Position numbers and translations under genes: made by a program. From NCBI RefSeq assembly GCF_029278605.1, contig NZ_CP119572.1, forward strand, positions 3,681,513 through 3,745,512: a DNA stretch of 64,000 bases, in the 5' to 3' direction. Under the pieces are notes generated by a model. That model searched no databases. It was not told where the DNA came from and worked only from the letters and a program-made list of their open reading frames with translations. The first letter of the stretch is position 1. Each line of letters begins with the position of its first letter. Shown here in pieces: positions 1 to 11,040 of this stretch. The DNA is from Cupriavidus sp. WKF15 (GTDB lineage: Bacteria; Pseudomonadota; Gammaproteobacteria; Burkholderiales; Burkholderiaceae).

Positions 1-733
1 CGTCGCCCTGCGCGAATCCCGGAATCTGCGAAACCGGGAATGCGCGCACCAGGCGCACCGCTTGCGCACCGATGGCCTGTCCCGCCAGGCCGGCATTGGC
101 CAGCTCGGTCAGGTATTGCTGCAACGGGATGCGTGCCGTGTTGACGCGCAGCGTCATCGGCGGACGCACGTTGGCGCTTTCCGCCAGCGCCATCCACTGG
201 TCGGGATAGGCTTCGCGCAGCATGCGCAGCCACCATGCCGGCAGGTTCCAGCGGGCTTGCTCATCGCGGTTCACTGCTGCCAGCAGCGGCTTTTGCTCGC
301 GCAGGAAACGCCGCAGCACGGCATTGACGAGTCCGCGCGCGTGCGCAGTCTTGGGTTCGGATGCGGCGGCACTGACCGCCTGGTCCACCACGGTGAATGC
401 GCTGTAGCCGCCGCGGCCCACCTTGGCCGAGTCGCCCTCCTCGCCTTCGAGCAGCAGCGACAGCGCGACCGCCAGCAGGGAGTCCACCTGCGCACCGGGC
501 GGGCGCGTGACCAGCTGCGTCACCAGCGCGCGCGCGGTCCCGAACTGGCGCATGGTGCGGTAGGCCAGGTCCTGCAGGGCGCCGCGCGTGGCGGCATCGC
601 GCACGCGGTCCAGGCGCAGGTGCGTGGCGGCATCTTCAATGGCCTGCGGCAGGGCCGTGCCTTCATTGACGGCACGCACGGCCATGGCGGCACCGAGCAT
701 CTGGAAGGCAAGCGAATCGTGGGGCAGGCGCAT
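1..733 (-). CDS. rsmB: 16S rRNA (cytosine-967-C5)-methyltransferase RsmB, N-terminal part (cut by window edge)
   Basis: Methylates C967 of 16S rRNA with S-adenosylmethionine as donor. The 244 visible residues are the NusB-like RNA-binding domain that precedes the methyltransferase core in this family: MRLPHDSLAFQML at the start, then a helical domain containing FTVVDQAV and ARGLVNAVLRRFLRE, then MTLRVNTARI at the beginning of the linker. The catalytic cysteines lie beyond base 1 and cannot be checked. The ATG at 733 was chosen; an in-frame ATG at 790 would add 19 residues. Neither has a clear ribosome-binding site. The gene follows htpX on the same strand but is separated from it by a terminator-like hairpin, so it probably has its own promoter. 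Confidence 0.88.
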   Translation of the reverse strand, partial: MRLPHDSLAFQMLGAAMAVRAVNEGTALPQAIEDAATHLRLDRVRDAATRGALQDLAYRTMRQFGTARALVTQLVTRPPGAQVDSLLAVALSLLLEGEEGDSAKVGRGGYSAFTVVDQAVSAAASEPKTAHARGLVNAVLRRFLREQKPLLAAVNRDEQARWNLPAWWLRMLREAYPDQWMALAESANVRPPMTLRVNTARIPLQQYLTELANAGLAGQAIGAQAVRLVRAFPVSQIPGFAQGD

Positions 734-816
734 ATCGGTAAGGCTTAAGACAATAGAACAGGAGAGCGTGGCAACGGCATGCCGGGCCATGCAGGCGCTT
801 GCGGCGCCACGCGGGC

Positions 817-855
817 AACAAAAAGCCCGCTGGCTTGACAGGCAAGACAGCGGGC
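817..855 (-). terminator. Rho-independent terminator after htpX
   Basis: Arms GCCCGCT (825-831) and AGCGGGC (849-855) pair, with an inner CTTG/CAAG extension. On the minus strand they are followed by TTTTTGTT. It lies 55 bases past the htpX stop codon and before rsmB. Confidence 0.75.
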
Positions 856-909
856 AGTTTACCCTGTGTGTGGTCCCGCGCCCGATTTGGCGCCGGCGCG
901 TTGCGGGAT

Positions 910-1770
910 TCAGGCCGGATACGTGCCGGTTTGCGCCATCTGCATCAGGCGCGCAATGCGCTCCTCGGTGGCCGGATGGGTCGAGAACAGGTTGGCGATG
1001 GCACCGCCCGACAGCGGGTTCATGATCATCATCTGCGCCGTGGCCGGATGCTCTTCCGCGGCCGGGAACGGGATGCCTTGCGCATAGCGGTGGATCTTGT
1101 CCAGCGCGCTGGCGAGCGCCTGCGGATCGCCGCTGATCTCCGCGCCGCCGCGATCGGCCTCGAACTCGCGCGCGCGTGAAATCGCCATCTGGATCAGCGA
1201 GGCCGCCAGCGGCGCCAGGATCGCCACGGCAATGCTGGCGATCGGATTGCTCCGGTTGCCATTCTCGTCGCGTCCGCCGAAGAACATCGCCATGTTCGCC
1301 AGCGCGGAGATGGCACCGGCCATGGTCGCGGCGATGGTCGAGGTCAGGATGTCGCGATGGCGCACGTGCGCCAGCTCGTGCGCCATGACGCCGCGCAGCT
1401 CGCGCTCGGACAGCACGCGCAGGATGCCCGTGGTGGCGGCAACCGCCGCGTGTTCGGGGTTGCGGCCGGTGGCGAATGCGTTGGGCGCGTCCTCGTTGAT
1501 CAGGTAGACGCGCGGCATCGGCAGGCCGGCGCGTTGCGACAGTTCCTGCACCATGCCGTAGAACTGCGGCGCGCTGCCAGCATCGACTTCCTGCGCGTTG
1601 TACATGCGCAGGACCATCTTGTCCGAGAACCAATAGGAGAAGAAGTTCATGCCAAGCGCCATCAACAGCGCGAACATCATGCCGTTGCGTCCGCCGATCA
1701 TGCCGCCGATGACGATGAACAACGCCGTGATGGCGGCCATCAACATGAAGGTCTTGACCCAGTTGAACAT
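910..1770 (-). CDS. htpX: Membrane zinc metalloprotease HtpX
   Basis: Inner-membrane M48 protease that degrades damaged membrane proteins, overlapping in function with FtsH. 286 aa, the usual family length. Two N-terminal membrane segments (about residues 7-25 and 30-48) precede the zinc motif HELAH at 131-135; a further hydrophobic pair follows around [11 protein letters not shown] and [26 protein letters not shown] supplies the third zinc ligand. The start MFNWVKTF at 1770 is chosen because GGAG lies about 10 bases upstream; an upstream in-frame start would add 20 unconserved residues. A heat-shock-type promoter sits about 60 bases upstream (separate entry), which fits the heat-shock control known for this gene in E. 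coli. Confidence 0.96.
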   Translation of the reverse strand: MFNWVKTFMLMAAITALFIVIGGMIGGRNGMMFALLMALGMNFFSYWFSDKMVLRMYNAQEVDAGSAPQFYGMVQELSQRAGLPMPRVYLINEDAPNAFATGRNPEHAAVAATTGILRVLSERELRGVMAHELAHVRHRDILTSTIAATMAGAISALANMAMFFGGRDENGNRSNPIASIAVAILAPLAASLIQMAISRAREFEADRGGAEISGDPQALASALDKIHRYAQGIPFPAAEEHPATAQMMIMNPLSGGAIANLFSTHPATEERIARLMQMAQTGTYPA

Positions 1771-1830
1771 TGACGTGATCTCCGTGTAGTCGTGGCCCGC
1801 GCCGCGGATGCGGCCAGGCGTACTGAGCAT

Positions 1831-1860
1831 TAGATAGGGTTGAAACGCTGAAAATTCAAC
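1831..1860 (-). promoter_or_regulatory. Candidate sigma-32 (heat-shock) promoter of htpX
   Basis: Reading the minus strand, GTTGAA (1860-1855) is followed after 15 bases by CCCTATCTA (1839-1831). This is close to the RpoH consensus CTTGAA, 13-15 bases, CCCCATnT. It lies 61 bases before the htpX start. Assignment is by eye. Confidence 0.55.
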
Positions 1861-1973
1861 GGCTTTGCATCGCCGGCGCGATTCAGCGGAACCTCAGCCC
1901 TGGCCGGTGATAGCTCCGTCCATCAGGATATCTAATCTGCACTTCAAGCGTGGTGCTTGCCCGACACGGTGCC

Positions 1974-2978
1974 TCAGACTGACTCCGCTGGCACGGCAAA
2001 GCGCGTTCCCGGCGGCAGCGGCGTTCCCTGCAGGAACTGCTGCGCCGGCTGTCGGCGGCCGCCGGGCTTCTGCAGTTCCGTGACCTGCAGCGCGCTGCCG
2101 TCGCCGCAGGCGATGATCACGCCGCCGGCGTCAGCGGCCAGCACCGTGCCCGCCGGATGCGGCAGGTTGCTGCCGGCGGACAGCGGCACGGCTTGCCAGC
2201 ACTTGATCACGGTGCTGTCGAGCTGCAGCGTGGCGCCTGGAAACGGGTTGAACGCGCGCACCTGACTGGCCAGCTCGGCCGCCGGGCGGCGCAGGTCCAG
2301 CGGGGCTTCGTCCTTGCCGATCTTCTCGGCGTAGGTGACGCCGGCATCGGGCTGCGGCGTGGCGGGCAGCGTCTCGCCCGCGGCAAGCTTGCGCAGTGCG
2401 TCGACGATCATGCGGCCGCCCAGCGACGCCAGCTTGTCATGCAGCGTGCCGGTGCTGTCATCAGACGCGATCGGCACCGACTCGCGCGACAGCATCGCGC
2501 CGGTATCCAGGCCTTCGTCCATCTGCATCAGCGTGATGCCGGTCTCGGCGTCGCCGGCTTCGATCGCGCGATGGATCGGCGCGGCGCCACGCCAGCGCGG
2601 CAATAGCGAGGCGTGGATGTTCAGACAGCCAAGCCTCGGCAGTTCCAGCACTTCGGCCGGCAGGATCAGGCCGTAGGCGGCCACCACCATCACGTCGGGC
2701 GCGATCTTCGCCAGCGTGTCGACGGCATTGGCGGCTTCCTCCGGGTACTTGCCTGTACGGCGCAGCGAGCGCGGCTGCAGCACCGGCTCAAGGCCGTTGG
2801 CGACGGCGTACTGCTTGACGGGGCTTGCCTGCAGCTGCATGCCGCGGCCGGCCGGGCGGTCCGGCTGGCTGAGCACGGCAACCACCGGGAAACCGGCGGC
2901 GTGGATGGCTTCGAGCGCGACACGCGCGAATTCGGGCGTGCCGGCAAAGGCGACACGCAGGGACTTGGCTGCGGACAT
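1974..2978 (-). CDS. fmt: Methionyl-tRNA formyltransferase
   Basis: Formylates the amino group of Met on initiator tRNA using 10-formyltetrahydrofolate. 334 aa, slightly longer than the usual 310-320. The N-terminal formyltransferase domain shows [18 protein letters not shown], the folate/catalytic stretch [20 protein letters not shown] (Asn, His) and [17 protein letters not shown] with the catalytic Asp. The C-terminal OB-like tRNA-binding domain begins near residue 215 ([10 protein letters not shown]). It lies 128 bases after def on the same strand, the common def-fmt order, so the two probably work in sequence (formylation, then deformylation). The C-terminus is longer than in E. coli Fmt. 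Confidence 0.96.
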   Translation of the reverse strand: MSAAKSLRVAFAGTPEFARVALEAIHAAGFPVVAVLSQPDRPAGRGMQLQASPVKQYAVANGLEPVLQPRSLRRTGKYPEEAANAVDTLAKIAPDVMVVAAYGLILPAEVLELPRLGCLNIHASLLPRWRGAAPIHRAIEAGDAETGITLMQMDEGLDTGAMLSRESVPIASDDSTGTLHDKLASLGGRMIVDALRKLAAGETLPATPQPDAGVTYAEKIGKDEAPLDLRRPAAELASQVRAFNPFPGATLQLDSTVIKCWQAVPLSAGSNLPHPAGTVLAADAGGVIIACGDGSALQVTELQKPGGRRQPAQQFLQGTPLPPGTRFAVPAESV

Positions 2979-3004
2979 GACTGGCTCCCTGATGTGGACC
3001 TGAA

Positions 3005-3031
3005 AACAGAACCGGCCGCATAGCGGCCGGT
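3005..3031 (-). terminator. Hairpin between def and fmt, terminator-like
   Basis: Perfect arms ACCGGCCGC (3011-3019) and GCGGCCGGT (3023-3031). On the minus strand the stem is followed by TTCTGTTTTC, an imperfect U tract. It may partly terminate or process the def-fmt transcript. Confidence 0.45.
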
Positions 3032-3106
3032 ACGTTCCTGACTTCGGAAGCCATAACGATAGCAGACACGGCGCGGCTGTCCCAGCCTTGGCGCCGTGCG
3101 CGCCCG

Positions 3107-3613
3107 TTACATGCGCACGCGCTCGCGCTTGTGCAGCTTGGACTTGATGCGGTTCTGCTTGAGCGGCGACAGGTATTCGACAAACACCTTGCCGCGCAGG
3201 TGGTCGATCTCGTGCTGGACGCAGACGGCCAGCAGGTCGTCGGCATCGAGCTCGAAGGTTTCGCCCTTTTCATTGAGCGCGCGCACGCGCACGCGGTCCG
3301 GGCGCTCCACGCGGTCATAGACTTCGGGCACCGACAGGCAGCCCTCTTCCCAGACCTTGCGGTTGTCGCTGGCCCAGGTGATCTCGGGGTTGATGAAGAC
3401 CTGCAACTGGTCGCGCGTCTCCGACACGTCGATCACCACCACCTGCTCGTGCACATTGACCTGCGTCGCCGCCAGGCCGATGCCGGGTGCCTCGTACATG
3501 GTTTCCGCCATGTCCTTTACCAGCTGGCGGATGCGGTCGTCCACTTCCTTGACGGGTTTCGCCACGGTGTGCAGACGGGGATCGGGATAGGTCAGGATGT
3601 CGAGTTTTGCCAT
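3107..3613 (-). CDS. def: Peptide deformylase
   Basis: Removes the formyl group from N-formylmethionine of new proteins; Fe(II)/Zn metalloenzyme. 168 aa, typical length. All three family motifs are present: GIGLAATQV (motif 1), EGCLSVP (motif 2, metal-binding Cys) and QHEIDHL (motif 3, two metal-binding His and the catalytic Glu). The start [11 protein letters not shown] at 3613 matches the conserved N-terminus; an upstream in-frame codon would add five residues. The C-terminus is strongly basic ([12 protein letters not shown]). It is first in the def-fmt direction and is divergent from the LysM protein gene, with 161 bases between the starts. Confidence 0.97.
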   Translation of the reverse strand: MAKLDILTYPDPRLHTVAKPVKEVDDRIRQLVKDMAETMYEAPGIGLAATQVNVHEQVVVIDVSETRDQLQVFINPEITWASDNRKVWEEGCLSVPEVYDRVERPDRVRVRALNEKGETFELDADDLLAVCVQHEIDHLRGKVFVEYLSPLKQNRIKSKLHKRERVRM

Positions 3614-3774
3614 GATGCTCGGGCGCAACGCCGGCTGCTCTGGGCTGTCCGGCCGCGTTGCGGCGGCGGGGGATTACATGCAGAATCGGGGCGCTAGTAC
3701 AAAAATTCAAGGCGCGCCGCAGCAGGCACGCTCTCCAGGGTCAATCCGGCTGTTCTGCCAGCCGGTTCACGAAA

Positions 3775-4944
3775 ATGCGCGATCTTACCAAAGAACACCA
3801 GGCGGCGTCGGGCCGCAGGCTGCATGCGTTCACCCTTGCCGTGCTGAGTGCCGTTGGCATCACTGCTGCGGCAAGTGTTCCAGCCTTGGCGGCGGACCTC
3901 ACCGTTTCACCCGCCCAGCATGCCGAAGCCCAGCGTGTGGCGCAGCAAGGGATTCCCGCCTCGGAGCTCGCGCCCAATGCGCCGTCGCAGTACACGGTGC
4001 GCAAGGGCGACACATTGTGGGGCATCTCGGGCCAGTACCTGCGCCAGCCGTGGCGCTGGCCGGAGCTGTGGGGCATGAACCGGCAGCAGATCCACAATCC
4101 GCATCTTATCTATCCCGGCCAGGTCCTGTACCTGATCCAGCGCGATGGACGGGCCTGGCTGTCGACCACGCCGGGCGCCGGCGATACCGTCAAGCTGACG
4201 CCGCACGTGCGCGGCGACGCCGAGGGCGCCGCCATTCTCAGTATTTCGGCCAAGGACATCGAGCCGTTCCTGATCCGTCCGCTGGTGGTGGACCAGGGTA
4301 CGCTGGCAACGTCGGCCCGTATCGTCGCCGTGCCCGAGTCGCACGTCTACCTGGGCCGCGGCGATACCGCCTACGCGCGCGGTATCGCGCCGGAGGCGGC
4401 GGCGGTTGGCAGCGACTGGCAGGCCTTCCGGCCGGTCACGCCGGTCTACGACCCGGTCACCGGGCAGGTGCTCGGGTATGAGGCCGAGTATGAAGGCAAT
4501 GTGCGCCTGACCCGCGAAGCCGGTGGTCCCGACGCGGTATCCACGCTGCGCGTGACGCAGGCCCAGCAGGAAATGGGCGTGGGCACGATGCTGCTGCCCC
4601 AGCCGACGCGCGAGGCCGTGCGCTATGTGCCGCGCGCGCCGGAAACGCAGATCGACGGCCGTGTCGCCAAGGTCTACGGCGGCGTGCAATACGGCGGCGC
4701 CAAGCAGGTCGTGGTGCTCAATGTCGGCACCAATGTCGGGTTGGAGCCGGGCCATGTGCTGGCGCTTTCTCGCGCCGGTGACGTCGTGAATGACCGGACC
4801 GACGGCAATCGCAATATCGTGCTGCCTGACGAGCGCTACGGGCTGGCCTTCGTGTTCCGGGTGTTCCAGGGCGTGTCGTATGCGCTGGTGACCGACGCCT
4901 CGAACGTGATCGAGGTCGGTGATCGCGTCATTTCCCCGCGTTGA
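3775..4944 (+). CDS. Exported LysM peptidoglycan-binding protein
   Basis: 389 aa. Residues 1-40 form a long signal peptide (basic RR, hydrophobic FTLAVLSAVGITAAA, cleavage after PALA). One LysM domain follows (YTVRKGDTLWGISG to NPHLIYPGQVLYL, about residues 72-120), including the WxWPELW variation found in this betaproteobacterial family. The rest is a beta-rich periplasmic region of unknown role. The start ATG at 3775 opens directly on the signal peptide. The stop overlaps the dprA start, so the two are co-translated; the def/LysM/dprA order is common in Burkholderiales. Likely role: cell-wall-associated periplasmic protein; no enzymatic domain is visible. Confidence 0.9.
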   Translation: MRDLTKEHQAASGRRLHAFTLAVLSAVGITAAASVPALAADLTVSPAQHAEAQRVAQQGIPASELAPNAPSQYTVRKGDTLWGISGQYLRQPWRWPELWGMNRQQIHNPHLIYPGQVLYLIQRDGRAWLSTTPGAGDTVKLTPHVRGDAEGAAILSISAKDIEPFLIRPLVVDQGTLATSARIVAVPESHVYLGRGDTAYARGIAPEAAAVGSDWQAFRPVTPVYDPVTGQVLGYEAEYEGNVRLTREAGGPDAVSTLRVTQAQQEMGVGTMLLPQPTREAVRYVPRAPETQIDGRVAKVYGGVQYGGAKQVVVLNVGTNVGLEPGHVLALSRAGDVVNDRTDGNRNIVLPDERYGLAFVFRVFQGVSYALVTDASNVIEVGDRVISPR

Positions 4945-6080
4945 CCGCTGGCCCGGCGCCGGCCGCCGCATGGCCGGATGTGGCACGGGACGCGGATGAC
5001 ACGCTGGCGTGGCTGCGCCTGGCGAGTGCGCCGGGCATCGGCCCGGTGACGGTGCGCCTGTTGCTGGCGGCATTCGGCTTGCCGCAGCAAGTGTTCGCGC
5101 AAAGCGTGGAAGCACTGTCGTCGGTCGTGCCGCGCAAGCTCGCGGCTGCCATCCTGGCTGCGCCCGGAGCCACCCTGAGCCAGGCGCTGGCCAAAACCAT
5201 GGCGTGGCTCGGGCAGCCCGGCAACCATCTGCTGACGCTGGTCGATCCGCGCTACCCGGTGCGGCTGCTCGACCTGTCGGATCCCCCGCCGCTCCTATAT
5301 ATCAAGGGCGACCTCGCCACACTGGCGAGGCCGGCGCTTGCCATCGTCGGCGCGCGCGGAGCCACGGCGCAGGGCAAGGCCGATGCCGAAGCATTCGGCA
5401 GGGCCTTCTCGCAGGCGGGCCAGACGGTGGTCTCGGGGCTCGCGCTGGGCGTGGATGCGGCGGCCCATGAGGGCGGGCTGGGGGGCGCAGGCGGCACGAT
5501 CGCAGTGATCGGCACCGGGGCCGACCGGGTCTACCCTGCCCGCCACTTGGAACTGGCGCATCGCATCGTCGAACACGGCGCCATCGTCAGCGAGTTCCCG
5601 CTGGGCATGCAGGGGTTCAAGGACAATTTCCCGCGGCGCAACCGCCTGATCGCGGCATTGGCGCGCGGCGTGCTGGTGGTGGAGGCCGCGGCCCGGTCCG
5701 GCTCGCTGATTACCGCCCGGCTCGCGGCGGACCTGGGGCGCGAGGTCTTTGCCATTCCGGGCTCCATCCACGCGCCGCTTTCGGGCGGGTGCCACTTTCT
5801 GATCCGGCAGGGGGCCAAGCTGGTCGAATCGCCAGAGGACGTGATGGAAGAATTCGGCCTGTCGGTCCGGCCGGGGAAGGTGACGGATTCGGCGCAGACG
5901 ACGTCCAAGGCGCCGCAGGATCCGCTGCTGGCCATCCTGACACACGATCCCGTCACGCTCGACACGCTGTGCGAGCGCAGCGGTCTGGCTCCGGAGGCGT
6001 TGGCTACGCGGCTGCTCGAACTGGAACTGGAAGGCCGCGCGGAACGTCTACCGGGGAACCTCTTCCGCAGTCTGTCCTAG
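4941..6080 (+). CDS. dprA: DNA-processing protein DprA
   Basis: Loads RecA onto incoming single-stranded DNA during natural transformation. 379 aa. Residues about 15-95 form the SAM-like N-terminal domain (APGIGPVTVRLLLAAFG). The Rossmann-like DprA core follows: AIVGARGATAQGKADAEAFG, VVSGLALGVDAAAHEGGL, VIGTGADRVYPARH, SEFPLGMQGFKDNFPRRNR and SGSLITARLAADLGREVFA. The last about 60 residues are the winged-helix domain (DTLCERSGLAPEALATRLLELE). The start is a TTG whose last bases overlap the upstream stop (TTGA at 4941-4944); a downstream GTG near 4980 is the alternative. This coupling implies expression with the LysM protein rather than competence-specific control. Confidence 0.95.
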   Translation: MTAGPAPAAAWPDVARDADDTLAWLRLASAPGIGPVTVRLLLAAFGLPQQVFAQSVEALSSVVPRKLAAAILAAPGATLSQALAKTMAWLGQPGNHLLTLVDPRYPVRLLDLSDPPPLLYIKGDLATLARPALAIVGARGATAQGKADAEAFGRAFSQAGQTVVSGLALGVDAAAHEGGLGGAGGTIAVIGTGADRVYPARHLELAHRIVEHGAIVSEFPLGMQGFKDNFPRRNRLIAALARGVLVVEAAARSGSLITARLAADLGREVFAIPGSIHAPLSGGCHFLIRQGAKLVESPEDVMEEFGLSVRPGKVTDSAQTTSKAPQDPLLAILTHDPVTLDTLCERSGLAPEALATRLLELELEGRAERLPGNLFRSLS

Positions 6081-6159
6081 ACTTCGCCAGTGGCCCCGGA
6101 CCCATTGCCGATACAATCGCCAATCTACGGTGCCTGAATAGGCTCATGTTTGAACCGTC

Positions 6160-6564
6160 ATGACCGTTTACTTTCCAGAACGTGACGTTGCCGCCATCGG
6201 CGCAGCACTGTCCGCCCATCCACAAGGACGGCTGGTCGCTTGCCTGTGCGCGCAATGGTGCGGGACATGCCGGGACTACCTGAAGGCGTTTTCCGCGCTG
6301 GCCGCGCGCCACCCGGAGGACTGCTATGTGTGGATCGACATCGAAACGCACGCGGACCAGCTTGGCGACATCGATATTGAGAATTTCCCCACGCTGCTGG
6401 TCCAGCCGGTGGCGGGGGGGCCGACGCAGTTCTATGGCACGCTGCTGCCGCACATCGAGGTACTGGAACGGATGCTCGCCCGGGGCACGACCATGTCTGG
6501 TGCGCAGGAGGACGTACCGGAAGTGCTGGAGTGGTTGCTTGCCGGGGGGCGGCGCGCGGCGTAA
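6160..6564 (+). CDS. Thioredoxin-like protein
   Basis: 134 aa, cytoplasmic (no signal peptide). The thioredoxin fold is supported by the redox motif WCGTC near residues 31-35 (in place of WCGPC) and a cis-proline segment NFPTLLVQ about 45 residues later. The C-terminal helix is short (EVLEWLLAGGRR). A GT dipeptide between the cysteines is less reducing than the GP of thioredoxin 1 in known cases, so it may act on specific partners. It lies between dprA and topB, 79 bases after dprA, and may belong to the same transcript. The partner is unknown. Confidence 0.85.
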   Translation: MTVYFPERDVAAIGAALSAHPQGRLVACLCAQWCGTCRDYLKAFSALAARHPEDCYVWIDIETHADQLGDIDIENFPTLLVQPVAGGPTQFYGTLLPHIEVLERMLARGTTMSGAQEDVPEVLEWLLAGGRRAA

Positions 6565-6711
6565 CGGCGGATTTCCCGCCGCTGCGGCTGGCTTGCACCG
6601 CCGTCGAAACCGCGCTTATGATTGGCGCCTCAAAGCCCTCCGGGGGCGATGTCTACTTATATTGCAGTGCAAAACGCGCGTTGCCGGAAGCAACCCGCAA
6701 GGACCCGTTCA

Positions 6712-9402
<2,691 letters not shown>

Positions 9403-9427
9403 GCGCTTAGGCGGCGGACAAGCGGCA

Positions 9428-9457
9428 AGAGGCGGCGGCGCGTCAGCGCCTGCCTCT
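9428..9457. terminator. Hairpin between convergent topB and lysR genes
   Basis: AGAGGC (9428-9433) pairs with GCCTCT (9452-9457), with an inner GC-rich extension. There is no clear U tract on either strand. It may serve as a two-way terminator in this 66-base convergent gap. Confidence 0.35.
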
Positions 9458-9468
9458 TCCTGCCTGCC

Positions 9469-10374
9469 TTATGAAACCTGGTCCCGGTTCCGGACGCCCT
9501 CTTCCAGCAGGAAGTCAATGAACGCCCGGACCTTGGTCGGCAGGAATTTGCGGCTCGGGTAGACCACGCTGACATCGCGCCGTGGCAGCTGGTACTGCGG
9601 CAGGACATGCACGAGATGGCCTGCCTCGATCCCCGGCCTGGCCAGGTACGACGAGAGCATCGCCACCCCCATATTGGCGAGCGCGGCCTGGTGCGCAAGT
9701 TCGGCATTGCTGCACAGCAGCCCTGGGCGGATCGGCACTGTCACTTCGCCTTCCGGTCCCAGCAGCGTCCACTCGTGTTCCACGTTGGGTAGCCGCATAG
9801 CGATGCAGCGGTGGTTGGTCAGCTCGTGCGCATGGCGCAGCGGCGTGTGCATGCGGACGTAATCTGGTGATGCACACAGCACAATTTCCGCGGAAATCAG
9901 CGGCCGGGCCACCAGATGCGAGCCCAGTCCCAGATCAGAGAGCATGACCGCGACGTCGCGGCCCTCTTCCACAATGTCCACGTTGCGATCGGACAGCAAT
10001 ACGTCGAACACCACGTCGGGGTAGAGCTGCTGGAACCGGGACATCAGGTTGGGTAGCAGGTGCAGGCCGAACATCACGGGTGTCACCAGGCGCAGTGTTC
10101 CTGATAGTGACTGACTTCGCGCCGTCACTACGCCCTCGGCTTCTTCCACGTCTTCGAGGATCTGCTGGCAGCGTTGCAGATAGGTTTCCCCGGCGTCGGT
10201 CAGGGACAGGCTGCGGGTCGTCCGGTTCAGCAGCCGCGTGCCGAGGTGGCTCTCCAGGTCTGCGACATAACGCGTGACGACCGCATTGGACATCTCCAAC
10301 TGCTGCGCTGCACGAGCAAAACTCCCCAACTCTACCACTTTGGCGAAGACGCGCATCGATTGCAGGCGATCCAT
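9469..10374 (-). CDS. LysR-family transcriptional regulator
   Basis: 301 aa. The N-terminal winged helix-turn-helix (residues 1-60) reads MDRLQSMRVFAKVVELGSFA, AAQQLEMSNAVVTRYVADLE, GTRLLNRTTRSLSLTDAGE; the co-inducer domain starts near residue 90 (GTLRLVTPVMFGLHLLPNLM). It resembles the DsdC/AaeR-type branch common in Burkholderiales. Its target is unknown. It is divergent from the small repeat-protein gene at 10562, with 187 bases between, so that gene is the obvious candidate target; the gap has AT-rich stretches and a promoter-like pair. Confidence 0.9.
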   Translation of the reverse strand: MDRLQSMRVFAKVVELGSFARAAQQLEMSNAVVTRYVADLESHLGTRLLNRTTRSLSLTDAGETYLQRCQQILEDVEEAEGVVTARSQSLSGTLRLVTPVMFGLHLLPNLMSRFQQLYPDVVFDVLLSDRNVDIVEEGRDVAVMLSDLGLGSHLVARPLISAEIVLCASPDYVRMHTPLRHAHELTNHRCIAMRLPNVEHEWTLLGPEGEVTVPIRPGLLCSNAELAHQAALANMGVAMLSSYLARPGIEAGHLVHVLPQYQLPRRDVSVVYPSRKFLPTKVRAFIDFLLEEGVRNRDQVS

Positions 10375-10447
10375 GACATAGTCTCCCGTCGGCTCCCTGA
10401 ATTTTTCCTCGTTCAGGCCACTTTATTGTTGGAATCAAAACTAATCA

Positions 10448-10476
10448 TTGTGGCAAGCAGTATTTATTGATATCAG
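10448..10476 (+). promoter_or_regulatory. Candidate promoter for the repeat protein gene
   Basis: TTGTGG (10448-10453) and TATCAG (10471-10476) are separated by 17 bases in a local AT-rich stretch upstream of the small exported protein at 10562. The match to sigma-70 is partial. Confidence 0.35.
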
Positions 10477-10561
10477 GGAAACGCCTAATATCTAGCCATC
10501 GGATGCCGCAATGCAGCAAGTCAGACTGCCCGGACGGCACCAGTTGAAGAAATACTGAGCC

Positions 10562-10780
10562 ATGAAAACTACCCGTCATACCCTGATCGCTATTGCCACC
10601 CTCGCCGCAGCCCTGTCCGCTGCACCGGCATTTGCCAAGGCCGGCAAGTACGATGTCTACAGCGATGGCGCCAAGGCCGCCAAGTACGACGTCTATAGCG
10701 ACGGCGCCAAGTCTGGCAAATTCGACACCTACAGCGACGGCGCCAAGTACGATCTGTCGTCCGACCGCATGCCCCTGTAA
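10562..10780 (+). CDS. Small exported protein of tandem YSDGAK repeats
   Basis: 72 aa. Residues 1-25 are a clear signal peptide (MKTTRHTLIAIATLAAALSA, cleavage after AFA). The mature part of about 47 residues is almost entirely repeats: KYDVYSDGAKAA, KYDVYSDGAKSG, KFDTYSDGAK, then a decayed KYDLSSDRMPL. Each unit of 10-12 residues has one or two aromatic residues, two or three acidic residues and two lysines. No enzyme fold is possible at this size. Possible roles are metal or polyanion binding, or envelope stress, but nothing in the sequence proves one. A strong terminator follows about 120 bases downstream, so it is probably a single-gene transcript. I do not recognise a named family. Confidence 0.8.
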   Translation: MKTTRHTLIAIATLAAALSAAPAFAKAGKYDVYSDGAKAAKYDVYSDGAKSGKFDTYSDGAKYDLSSDRMPL

Positions 10781-10898
10781 GCAGGGACTGCAAGTGCGGT
10801 CCGGGGCCGTTTCTCCCCTATGCGGCCCCTTCTGTATCAACCTGGTCTCCACAGGTCGTTTGGAGAGAGTCTGATAGACCTCTCCGTATTTATTGGAG

Positions 10899-10930
10899 AA
10901 GAAGCCCGCACTGGTTGCGGGCTTCTTTGT
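10899..10930 (+). terminator. Strong rho-independent terminator
   Basis: Twelve-base perfect arms, AAGAAGCCCGCA (10899-10910) and TGCGGGCTTCTT (10916-10927), a five-base loop, then TTGTTT-like sequence. It ends the transcript of the repeat-protein gene. Confidence 0.8.
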
Positions 10931-10981
10931 TTCTGCGTCCGATCAAACCAGTATCTGTTGCCAGGCATTATGCCTGAGCGC

Positions 10982-11011
10982 GCAAAGAAAAACGGGCCAG
11001 CGCGGCCCGTT
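10982..11011 (-). terminator. Rho-independent terminator of the glycine-zipper gene
   Basis: AACGGGCC (10991-10998) pairs with GGCCCGTT (11004-11011), five-base loop. On the minus strand it is followed by TTTCTTTG. It lies 30 bases past the stop codon of the glycine-zipper protein gene. Confidence 0.75.
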
Positions 11012-11040
11012 CCTGCATCCTGCCCCGGCTGAGCGTCGGC

